Source: Streptomyces longisporoflavus (GTDB taxonomy: Bacteria > Actinomycetota > Actinomycetes > Streptomycetales > Streptomycetaceae). Taken from it: a stretch of DNA of 64,000 nucleotides. Shown here piece after piece: positions 53,419-61,137 of this stretch. A model generated the notes under the pieces. That model made no database searches. It saw only the letters and a list, made by a program, of their open reading frames with translations, and was not told the origin of the DNA. Position numbers and translations under genes: made by a program. Positions within the stretch are counted from its first letter, which is position 1. Each line of letters starts with the position of its first letter. The stretch spans positions 186,001 through 250,000 of the forward strand of contig NZ_BMTR01000004.1 of NCBI RefSeq assembly GCF_014649775.1, in the 5' to 3' direction.

Positions 53419-53509
53419 CGGAGAGAGCAGGATTCGAACCTGCGCGGGGCGTGCACCCCTGACCGGAGACGGGCCCCGGCCCCCATTGGGCCGCTATGGG
53501 TATCTCTCC
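53419..53509 (-). tRNA. Serine-type class II tRNA with non-canonical anticodon loop (candidate dedicated tRNA)
   Basis: A 91-nt cloverleaf reads on the minus strand. The acceptor stem is GGAGAGA/TCTCTCC (7 perfect pairs) with discriminator G73, the serine identity base; CCA is not encoded. The D loop has TAGCGGCCCAA, the variable arm is long (AGGGG...CGCCCC stem), and the T arm is perfect (GCAGG-TTCGAAT-CCTGC). The anticodon arm is CCGGG/TCCGG closed by G-U, and its 7-nt loop reads GCCCGTC: position 33 is C instead of the near-universal T, 37 is T instead of a purine, and the anticodon would be CCG (Arg). SerRS reads the variable arm and acceptor, not the anticodon, so charging with serine is plausible while decoding is not. 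Confidence 0.75.
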
Positions 53510-54414
53510 TCGTCGGCCTCCGCGATCCGCGCCGCACGATCCGCCGACCGACGTGAAGACGATGGCACCCCGGGCTTGCAGCCCGCTGACACGCCCGTAT
53601 CAGGGCTGCTTGGAATTGCGCCCAGAAATGCAGAAAACCCCTGATGAACAGGGGTTTCAGCTGACCAACTGGTGGGTCGTTCACGAAATCCCCTGGCCAG
53701 GCACAGCGTGCCTAAATACTCACGAACATCCCGTCGGACTCAAGATCACTCCCCAGCAATATGCGCATGCATGCATGAGCGTCGCGGTGATCCCGCGACC
53801 TGCACCCCCTGACCTGGGAGTTTCGCGACCGCGACGGCAAGTACGGTCGTCCTTTTATGCCGTCTTCGAAGTCGAAAAGACGAAGATCCTCAAAAGCGTT
53901 CCACCAGCTACCCGGCCGAACCCTTTCGAGCCGGCCTCGTAGGCCACGGCCACCGGGCCCGGCAACCGCTCCAGCCAGCCCACCACCGCCGCAGTGTCGG
54001 GGACCAAGTGTTCGGCGACGACCTCGCCGATGAGGCCGTCCAGGGCCCAGGCCACGGTCGATCGGTCGTGAACGTCCAGCCCAACCGCAGTACCCGCGAT
54101 TGCGGCACTACCGCTCACGGTCCTCCGTGGCGGCAATCCGCAGTAACTTGCGTGCAAGGCCCCGGTCTTTCGTTCCCGGTCCCGCAGCCTTCTCCCCGGG
54201 CCCGCCCGGAGAGAAGGCCGATCACTCTCGGTTCAAACGGGCGGTGTTAAGGCTTGCGAAGCGACCGCGCAGCGGCCGACCTTGACACCACCCGCGAAAC
54301 CGGGAACCTCCCCGGCCGGGCAGGCCCGGCACCGCAAGTACCGCACTTCATACGGCCTAACATGACGCTGGCACGACACCCTTCGAGGGGACAGGTGCGC
54401 TTCAAGGGGGGCGA
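53510..54414. other. Gene-poor junction between the azoxy-type cluster and the GTPase region
   Basis: About 900 bp with no intact gene that I can support. It contains the IS110 transposase remnant described separately and a more mixed base composition from about 53600 (AT-richer, with alternating ATGCATGC at 53763-53774). No tRNA 3'-end repeat that would mark an att site was found by eye. Confidence 0.5.
53905..54118 (-). pseudogene. IS110-family transposase N-terminal remnant
   Basis: The translated minus strand reads VGLDVHDRSTVAWALDG, then PGPVAVAYEAGSKGFG, matching the start of the DEDD (RuvC-like) domain of IS110-family transposases. Only about 60-65 residues are homologous; the rest of the transposase and its Ser domain are missing and the frame runs into unrelated sequence. 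It is a relic of an insertion event at this boundary. Confidence 0.65.
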
Positions 54415-56502
54415 TTGACGAGCAAGAACAGGCACGGCTGGAGTCCTGCCGCTCGGGACCAGTTGCGCGGTCCCGAACCGCCTTGCGATAACCCCTCTCC
54501 CGCGCATGCGGAGGCAGTCGCTGCCTGCCGAGCGACCCTGGCAAGGGTTCACCGGCTGTCTCGGGACGGGGCCTCGGCAGAGAAGACGACTAGGCAGTTT
54601 GTCGACTTCCTTATGTCAGTGGAGGTCACCGACGCACCGCCAGTCGGCGCGCCGATGAGGATCGTCCTGATGGGGCGGACGATGGCCGGCAAGAGTACCC
54701 TCCTTGCGGCGCTCACCGGCGGGTCTGTGGAGCGGATTGGGGACGGCCGGCAGCGGTACTCGCGCGACGTCTTCGCGGCCCCGGCGGTGGACCTGCACGA
54801 CGTTGAGATCGTCGACACCCCTGGAGTGGGTGCCAGGGACAGTATGGATGACGTCGCCCAAGCGATGGCTGAGGTCCCCGGTGCCTACCTCGTGCTGTGG
54901 GTTGCGAGCAACGATTCCTTTCAGGAGGAGACTGCACAGGCGCTACGTGCCGTGGCATCGCGCGGTAAGCCTGTCGTTGTGGCATTGAACTGCCGCAAAC
55001 CACTCGTGGACGATCTGGACCACGAGGAGTTCCTGGAGGAACCGGATTCAGTCTTCGCCGAGCACGAGGGTCACTTCAAGATGATCCGTTCCCATCTATC
55101 CGCTGCCGCCGTACGCCCCGTCGCCGAGGTAATGCTCCATGCCGAGGCCGCCCGCCAGGCGCGGGCGGACGGCGACTACGGTGCCGACCTTTGGGAAGCG
55201 AGCCGCCTTAGCGCCCTGCTCGCCGTCCTGGAACAGGAAAGCCGCAAGCGCCGCACCGCCCGGCGGGTACTGCGCGAGGCCGACGAGGTTCGCTCGCAGG
55301 CACAGGCGTTGAGCGAAGCTCTCGCCGCTGTGGAGCGGGAGACCCGAGAGATCGTCGATGTCGGCCGGAGGATGCGCGAAGACCAGGAACGACGGACCGT
55401 ACGCCTGGTCGATGCCTGCATGCAGAGGATGGAGGACGACGTTGTTCGCCTCGTCGGCCGACGGCAGGGGTGGCCCCAGAATGTCACTGACTTCGGCCCG
55501 CAGATCGTCGAGCAATGGGACACGGAACAGGCCGCTTTGGTCGCCGAACTCGACGAGAGGCTGGAAGCACGGCTCAGCAACCTCGCGCGAGCGATCGAGG
55601 AAGCGTCTGTCGCCGTCGAGCACGAATGGACGACGGCTGTCCGCCCGCACCTTAAGGTCAGCGGAATGCGTGACTTCAGGGGGCTGTGGAAGCAGAAAGC
55701 AGCCGGGGTTGTGGTTGGGGCAGGCGGAGCGCTCGCCTCCATGGCGCTTGGCGCGTACGTGGGTTCTTTGGCAGGTCCAGCCGGCACAGTCGTCGGCGCC
55801 GTTGTCATGAGCCTCGGTTCGTTCCTCGTCACTCCGGTGCGCAAGAAGGTCCAGTCACTTTTCACGAGCAGAGCGGAAATCTTGGAGGCGAACCGCGATC
55901 TGCTGCGGACCGAGATCAGCAAGGTCCTCAATGAGCTGGAGGCCCAGGTGCTGGCCGAGGTGTCTGGGACCATCGCGCGGGTTCTGGAGACACTCACCAC
56001 TTCCCACGTGCGACGCGCAGAGGCCGAGGCCGCCGCGTTGGTCGTGGCCGACCTTCTGGCTAGTCAGCAGCAGGTGATTGACTCCGCGGTCTCCACCCTC
56101 GACCACGAGACAGTCCGCTGCCTGCTGCGCGTAGACGGCCGGCCTCGCCTAGCTGCGTCCGTTGGGAAGGTGACCCGGCTTCCCGGGGTCTGCATCTTGG
56201 TCGAGGTGCCTGATGAGGCTCTAGCAGATACACGGCTGTTCCCGCCGTCCTCGCCCGAATTCCTGGCCTTCGGGCGCACACCGTCACCTGACCTGCCGGG
56301 CGCGTCCGCGATGTCATACGTCCTCGGCCTGACCGAAGGGGTACCGGCCTTCATTCGCTGTCGCCCCGACGGCACCATCGTTACCACCACTGCTCCAGCG
56401 CCAAACCAGGTACTGGAGGCATGGTCCGCAACCCTGTCTGACCACCTGGGCACCCCGGTGAAGATTGTCCGACCAAGCGCACCGAGGAGCGTGCCAACGT
56501 GA
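54415..56502 (+). CDS. Dynamin-like/GTPase protein A with membrane hairpin
   Basis: A 695-residue P-loop GTPase. Walker A/G1 is LMGRTMAGKSTLLAAL near residue 85 and G3 is IVDTPGVGARDS near 132. The G4 position reads ALNCRKPL, without the usual NKxD Asp. A long helical region (about 240-420, with heptad-like charged repeats) is followed by hydrophobic segments (about 425-470, AAGVVVGAGGALASMALGAY and beyond), then more helix and a C-terminal globular part. This G-domain plus helical stalk plus membrane paddle is a bacterial dynamin layout. The TTG start has AAGGGGGG 6 nt upstream. It overlaps GTPase B by 4 bp (GTGA). Confidence 0.8.
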   Translation: MTSKNRHGWSPAARDQLRGPEPPCDNPSPAHAEAVAACRATLARVHRLSRDGASAEKTTRQFVDFLMSVEVTDAPPVGAPMRIVLMGRTMAGKSTLLAALTGGSVERIGDGRQRYSRDVFAAPAVDLHDVEIVDTPGVGARDSMDDVAQAMAEVPGAYLVLWVASNDSFQEETAQALRAVASRGKPVVVALNCRKPLVDDLDHEEFLEEPDSVFAEHEGHFKMIRSHLSAAAVRPVAEVMLHAEAARQARADGDYGADLWEASRLSALLAVLEQESRKRRTARRVLREADEVRSQAQALSEALAAVERETREIVDVGRRMREDQERRTVRLVDACMQRMEDDVVRLVGRRQGWPQNVTDFGPQIVEQWDTEQAALVAELDERLEARLSNLARAIEEASVAVEHEWTTAVRPHLKVSGMRDFRGLWKQKAAGVVVGAGGALASMALGAYVGSLAGPAGTVVGAVVMSLGSFLVTPVRKKVQSLFTSRAEILEANRDLLRTEISKVLNELEAQVLAEVSGTIARVLETLTTSHVRRAEAEAAALVVADLLASQQQVIDSAVSTLDHETVRCLLRVDGRPRLAASVGKVTRLPGVCILVEVPDEALADTRLFPPSSPEFLAFGRTPSPDLPGASAMSYVLGLTEGVPAFIRCRPDGTIVTTTAPAPNQVLEAWSATLSDHLGTPVKIVRPSAPRSVPT

Positions 56503-58226
56503 ATGACCTTCTGTATCACTCCGCCCCCGCGGTGACGCGCGACCTCTCGGAGCGGCTCGTCGAGCTGATCCGAAACCTTCGACCCGATGATGCGTCGAGG
56601 CTCCAGCGGATGCTGGCAGTGGATGAACACCATCGTCCCCAGATGGTCCTCACCGGGCAGTACAGCAGCGGCAAGTCGACCTTGATCGAGGCACTCACGG
56701 ATGGCAAGTATCAGGTTCCGAGGGGCTCGGCGGTCACGACGGACAGGGTCGAGGTCTTCAACTGGGACGGCATGGTCGACCTGGTCGACACCCCGGGCGT
56801 GCAGGCGGGCCGGCCGGAGCACGACGAACGCGCGGAGGAGGCTCTGCGCTCCGCAGATCTTGTGTTGTTCACCGTCACTGTTGACTTGTTCGATGATCGC
56901 TTGGTCGAACACCTGCGGCACGTCACCGAGGATCTGCGAAAGGCGCCGCAGTTGCTTGTGGTGCTCACCAAGTGCCGCAGCCTTCGCGCGGCCGAAGGAG
57001 TGCGGGAGGCCGAGGTCCGTGAAGCTCTCGGCAGCTTCGCCGACCAGGTGCCATGGGTCGAGTGCGACGCCAAAACCTACCTGGAAGCGCTAGAGGTGGA
57101 CCCGTCGCGGGCCGCCCGCCGCATCGCGGCGTCCCGGATGGACAAGGTCACGGACGCGATCAACCGGATCGCGCGGGCCCGCGGCGACTTGGCCAGCTTC
57201 CGTGTGGCGCTCCAGCGGGTCGCCCTCGTCGCGGGCGAGGCACTCGCCGCGCTCACAGACGACCCCGACGAGGAAGCAGTCTTGACTGTCCTCGCACGCC
57301 AGCGCAGTGCGCTCACAACGCGCCGCGGGCTCTTGGACTCGGCCCTCGAACGGCAGGCAACCGAGTTCCGCACAGCGTGTATCCGGGCAGCCGAGCACCT
57401 CGCCGACACGGTGGAGTCGATCCAGGAGTCGCCGAACCGCGACTGGTCTAGGGTCGACGCCGCCTCCGTGACTCTGAACGACGAGCTGAGCTCGGCGAAC
57501 CAGAGGTTCCTGGACGGGGTACGCGCCGTCCTGGCCTCTCAGCTTGCCGACTTGACCTCCGAGGTACGGGAGATCGAGGCGTCGCCGTACGCCTGCCAGT
57601 TGCTCGCCCTTGATGTCCAAGGGGACATCGAGACGCAGAACATCCCGGTAGACCCAGGCCTGGCACGCCAGCCAGGTCGGAAGCAACCCCGCGTCCCCGC
57701 CTGGGGTCCGAAGTCGATCGAGCATCTGAAGGCCTTCCAGAAAGTCTGGGGCGCAGGCGACGGCATTAAGAAGTCGGCAGGCAGCGCGGGGCACAAGATC
57801 GTCTACAAGGCTGGAAAGCTCGTCGACATCAAGTTCAAGCCGTACCAGGCCGTGCGCTGGGCGAACAACATCGGAAAGGTTGCCAAAATCGGCGGCGCTG
57901 TACTCCCTGTTGCCCTTGAAGCCTATGCGGTCGTCAAAGAGGAGCGTCAGGAGGTGCATGCTGCAAAGGAAAAGATGCGCCGCCGGAACGCCCTGGTCGG
58001 CCGCGTCCTTGCGCAGTGCGATGACATCTCGAGCAAGACGCTTATCCAGGTGCGTCTTGAACTCGACGACGAGTTCGGCAAGGCGCTCCGCGCGATCGAC
58101 GAGGTGAACCGGTCAGTTCGCGACTCTAGGGCTTTCCGTACCGACCTGGACCGCAAAATCAGCGCGATCCAGATCGAAGCCCAGTCAATGCTCGATCAAC
58201 TCGGAGCGCCCGCGCTGGAGGCGTGA
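56499..58226 (+). CDS. Dynamin-like/GTPase protein B
   Basis: A 575-residue P-loop GTPase coupled to protein A. G1 is LTGQYSSGKSTLIEAL near residue 54, the switch I Thr lies in SAVTTDRVEV near 82, G3 is DLVDTPGVQAGRPEHD near 96, and the G4 position is VVLTKCRSLR, again without Asp. QYSSGKST is the form seen in dynamin/EHD-like G-domains. A helical region follows, with a hydrophobic stretch IGGAVLPVALEAYAVV near residue 470 and a coiled C-terminus. Two unequal dynamins encoded side by side often form hetero-oligomers (as DynA/DynB and LeoABC-like pairs do), so A and B probably work together. Confidence 0.82.
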   Translation: MNDLLYHSAPAVTRDLSERLVELIRNLRPDDASRLQRMLAVDEHHRPQMVLTGQYSSGKSTLIEALTDGKYQVPRGSAVTTDRVEVFNWDGMVDLVDTPGVQAGRPEHDERAEEALRSADLVLFTVTVDLFDDRLVEHLRHVTEDLRKAPQLLVVLTKCRSLRAAEGVREAEVREALGSFADQVPWVECDAKTYLEALEVDPSRAARRIAASRMDKVTDAINRIARARGDLASFRVALQRVALVAGEALAALTDDPDEEAVLTVLARQRSALTTRRGLLDSALERQATEFRTACIRAAEHLADTVESIQESPNRDWSRVDAASVTLNDELSSANQRFLDGVRAVLASQLADLTSEVREIEASPYACQLLALDVQGDIETQNIPVDPGLARQPGRKQPRVPAWGPKSIEHLKAFQKVWGAGDGIKKSAGSAGHKIVYKAGKLVDIKFKPYQAVRWANNIGKVAKIGGAVLPVALEAYAVVKEERQEVHAAKEKMRRRNALVGRVLAQCDDISSKTLIQVRLELDDEFGKALRAIDEVNRSVRDSRAFRTDLDRKISAIQIEAQSMLDQLGAPALEA

Positions 58227-58774
58227 GAGTCGAAACGGGGCCTGATCACTGTTCCCGAACGGACGGCCGAGATCCTCGGCCGATACATAATCCGGACATT
58301 GCGCCAGTCAGCTGGCTCAGACCCGAATCCTCAGGTGCTGCCTGCTGCTCTGTCTCGGTGTCGGCTGGGGGCTCGCCGTTGAGGATCTTGTGTACGTTCA
58401 GGGGCGGGATATCCTCGCGGGCCCCACCGGCCGGGCGCTGGTCAAGGTGCACGGGCGCCGTCCGCGCACTGTCGTATGCCGGTACGCCTACGAGGAACTG
58501 CTGCTGGCGGAAGCCGCCCACATCTCGGCAGACTCGTACGCCTTCCGGCCGGACTAGCAGGACCGCACCAGCAAGCACATCGCATCGGACTGGCTGGCCA
58601 GGTACCCGCGGATCATCGGCCGTTGTGACGGTGCAGGGGCCTCGCACCGGCATCTACACCCACACAAACGCGACATGACCGCCCATCACAGGTCGGTCTC
58701 ACTCAACCGGCGACCTCGCAAAGTTCGTGCGCTCGGACTAGCCTTCCGAAGGTGTAGGGGACGCGGATCAGCAA
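58227..58774. other. 548-bp gap inside the GTPase/Hsp70 region
   Basis: No intact gene. It holds the integrase-like remnant described separately and must hold any promoter for the downstream four-gene set. A GTG-started frame exists over much of it on the plus strand but its product is low-complexity Arg/Pro/Thr-rich and I do not support it. Confidence 0.5.
58390..58640 (+). pseudogene. Integrase/recombinase-like remnant with in-frame stop
   Basis: Translation from 58390 gives a protein-like stretch (GRALVKVHGRRPRTVV, then AYEELLLAEAAH, ending FRPD), stops at TAG 58555, and continues past the stop in the same frame with QDRTSKHIASDWLARYPR. The pattern (basic beta-hairpin ending RTV, then a helix, then RxxKH...) resembles the catalytic region of actinobacterial tyrosine recombinases. 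It is short, interrupted and without a start, so a decayed fragment; the family call is tentative. Confidence 0.4.
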
Positions 58775-59917
58775 GTGACAGGGGGGTACGTGGGGTTCTG
58801 GCACACCGGCTACATGGAGTTCCATGAGCCGACCGGACTCGAATCGGCCGGACCGCCAGCCCCGCCAAAGCCCCCTCGGTTTCCCTGCGCTGAGTGTGGA
58901 CTCGTCTTCTCGTCCGAGCGCGCCCGCCGAGCACACCGCTTCGACGGTCATGCGACCAAGCGGCCGATCCTCCTCTTCAGGGGACGAGAGTGCGGGCGCA
59001 CGCGCTTGATGGTCACGAGCTCCAGCAGCTCCGCCGATTGGGTGACATCGGATGTCGAATCCATCACCGTCAACGGCCGCGAAACCTCCACATCTGAAGC
59101 CGCCGGCTTCCTCGCGTCGGTGAAGGTCGGCGTCCAGACAGTGGCCGTCTCCAATGGCCCGCTGGAGCGGACGTTTGAGTTCGATTTCTGCCTTGCCGAG
59201 GAAGAGGACCTCTGCCTCGTCGACCAGGCCTTGGAGAAGCTCATCTCCAGCCGCGAGTTGAGTCTCAACGCAATCGACACCTTCATCATGCGTGCCGGCC
59301 GCGGGGTGACGGCCCGCCGTTACCGCGAAGGTGTGGCGGCATACCTGTACGGCGTACTCGCGCGTGAAGCGGTTGAGGACCCCGGCCGGGTAGATGCGTC
59401 GGGCGCGACGATCTACGAGCAGCGGTACAACAGTGCGGTCTCTCTGCTGTCGACCTTCGACCGCCCCGCAGCGGAGGCGATCTGCGGGTTGGTCGCGTTG
59501 CACTACAACCAGTTCGAACTTGCGGTGCGCAAGACCAACAGCCACCGTGTCTCCGATGTCGCGGCGCGGTTCCGATCCCTCCTCGCAGGCGGCGCATTCG
59601 TCACGACAAGCCTGGCCGACCGGTCGCACGGAAGCTTCGATCGGGCCTTGAGCGATTCCGTTACCGAGGACCTCCTGGACCTCGGTGCGACGGCTTTGGA
59701 CGGGACACAGTCATCCATGGTCACCCAGCTACTGCCCTCGCTGGGCGAGCTCCGGCCCCAGGACCAATTCAAGGTCCGACTCATCGCGGCTGAGGCGCTG
59801 CTCGCTGTGGGAGACATCGATGGTGCATCACGACACGGCGAGGCGCTCAGGCACTCCAAGGAGACCGGCGCCTGGTACGCAGGATTTCGGACCCGATTGC
59901 AAGAGGTAGGACGTTGA
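58775..59917 (+). CDS. Protein with N-terminal C2H2 zinc finger, unknown function
   Basis: A 380-residue protein that I do not recognise as a whole. Residues 36-60 form a C2H2-type finger, FPCAECGLVFSSERARRAHR followed by FDGH (Cys-x2-Cys, then His-x4-His), rare in bacteria. The rest is mixed alpha/beta with a helical C-terminal half (RYREGVAAYLYGVLAREAV; YNSAVSLLSTFDRPAAEAIC) that looks like TPR-type helical repeats. The GTG at 58775 is the longest start; a GTG at 58790 has a closer GGGGGG site. It overlaps the next gene by 4 bp (TTGA). It may recognise nucleic acid or a protein partner. Confidence 0.7.
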   Translation: MTGGYVGFWHTGYMEFHEPTGLESAGPPAPPKPPRFPCAECGLVFSSERARRAHRFDGHATKRPILLFRGRECGRTRLMVTSSSSSADWVTSDVESITVNGRETSTSEAAGFLASVKVGVQTVAVSNGPLERTFEFDFCLAEEEDLCLVDQALEKLISSRELSLNAIDTFIMRAGRGVTARRYREGVAAYLYGVLAREAVEDPGRVDASGATIYEQRYNSAVSLLSTFDRPAAEAICGLVALHYNQFELAVRKTNSHRVSDVAARFRSLLAGGAFVTTSLADRSHGSFDRALSDSVTEDLLDLGATALDGTQSSMVTQLLPSLGELRPQDQFKVRLIAAEALLAVGDIDGASRHGEALRHSKETGAWYAGFRTRLQEVGR

Positions 59918-61137
59918 GCAACGAGACCATTCCAGAGCCCGGCGCGGAGTCGGGGCCGAGCGACCCCGCATCGGCTACCGCTATCGGCGATGGCACCGGC
60001 TCGGCCGCGCCTACTGACAATGCGTCAGCGGCACCCGCTGCGGAGAAGGGGACACAGCGGGCCAAGTCCAAGACGAAACCGAAGCCGATCATTACCTCGA
60101 TCGAGGAGTTGCTGACGTTCGCCTACGAGTCGAACGCTCGACTGCTTGAGATCTCGAGGGAGGACCTCAAGAAGCTGGCGATTACCGATGAGGGCATCGC
60201 GTCACAGAGTGCGCTGGTCGAGTCTCTCGCGCCGACAGACCCAACGTTGTCGGCCCCGTTCAAGCTGCTTCAGTACGCGGCGCGCCAAGGGGTCCCGCTC
60301 AAGCGCGCCGAGGACGGTGGCCTCGCACCGGCGTTGAACCGGCTCGTTGACCTCGCGGTAGTCGCACTGGGCCACAGCCCGGTGTTCGGGGGCAGGGTGG
60401 ACCAGCTGGTCGATCCCCGCAAGGATCCGCAGCTCTCGATCGAACACGTGCGTGCCGCGGCTCAGCGGGTCGCCGACGAACTTGGAGCGGCCCCGAAGCA
60501 GTTCAAAGCCGCAGACAGTGAGCGCCTCGTCAGGCATGCGATCGCGTGCTACGGACTCCTCCGCGCACTCCAACGTGAGTGGACCCTGGATCAGTTCATC
60601 GATGCGTCGTACGACTCCCTCTGGAGGTACGAGGCCCCGGAGGCAGCAGGGCTGGAGCGAGCCGCCAGCCAGGTCGGGGCAAGCAGCGATCACAAGGTGC
60701 TCGGGATCGTCGGCGCGAACTACCTCGCCCGGATCGCCCGCTTGGAACGGCAGGTCACACATCTCGAGAGTGAGGCTGCCGCTGCTCGGAATCGCGAGAC
60801 TCGGCTCCGCAATGAGCTTTCGACCGTCGAGGAGCGTGAGCAATCTGCGCTGGCTCGCGCCGACGCGTTCTCTGCCGACGTGGTGCGACTGCAGAAGGAG
60901 CTCGCGGCCGAGCGCGATAACAGAGTGGTCGACAAGAGCCATATGGCGGACGACTACGAAACGCTGCGAACGCGCATCATCCGGCGTCTCGGGGGTGAGA
61001 TCGATCTGCTTACCGATGGTCTGCACGCACTCCGGAACCGTGCGCCCGACGTCGCGGAGGAGTTCCTCGACCGTTCTCTGCTTGCCCTCACGCGTGAGGT
61101 CGAGCAGCTGAAGGACGCGGCTGGAGGCTTCGCGTGA
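59914..61137 (+). CDS. Coiled-coil protein of unknown function
   Basis: A 407-residue protein. Residues 1-60 are Ala/Pro/Ser-rich and disordered, ending in a Lys-rich patch (AKSKTKPKP). Residues 65-265 are helical and globular. Residues 270-345 form a strong coiled coil (ARIARLERQVTHLESEAAAA, then LRNELSTVEEREQSALARAD). A final helix follows. It starts at TTG 59914 overlapping the zinc-finger gene and ends overlapping the Hsp70-like gene (GTGA), so it is made in step with both. It resembles a scaffold or nucleotide-exchange/adaptor partner (GrpE-like in having a coil before a small domain), but no family match is claimed. Confidence 0.7.
   Translation: MSNETIPEPGAESGPSDPASATAIGDGTGSAAPTDNASAAPAAEKGTQRAKSKTKPKPIITSIEELLTFAYESNARLLEISREDLKKLAITDEGIASQSALVESLAPTDPTLSAPFKLLQYAARQGVPLKRAEDGGLAPALNRLVDLAVVALGHSPVFGGRVDQLVDPRKDPQLSIEHVRAAAQRVADELGAAPKQFKAADSERLVRHAIACYGLLRALQREWTLDQFIDASYDSLWRYEAPEAAGLERAASQVGASSDHKVLGIVGANYLARIARLERQVTHLESEAAAARNRETRLRNELSTVEEREQSALARADAFSADVVRLQKELAAERDNRVVDKSHMADDYETLRTRIIRRLGGEIDLLTDGLHALRNRAPDVAEEFLDRSLLALTREVEQLKDAAGGFA

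Noticed and set aside
53419-53509. Reading the tRNA as an attachment site for an integrated element carrying the GTPase region
   Set aside because: Integration normally uses the tRNA 3' end, which here faces the kinase gene, not the GTPase side, and no direct repeat of the tRNA 3' end was seen on the right.
54247-54552. Minus-strand small frames before GTPase A
   Set aside because: They overlap the GTPase start and its ribosome binding site, and their products are Arg/Pro-rich without recognisable features.
58223-58678. 151-residue plus-strand frame in the gap after GTPase B
   Set aside because: Product is Arg/Thr/Pro-rich without structure and lies in a different frame from the more protein-like integrase remnant.
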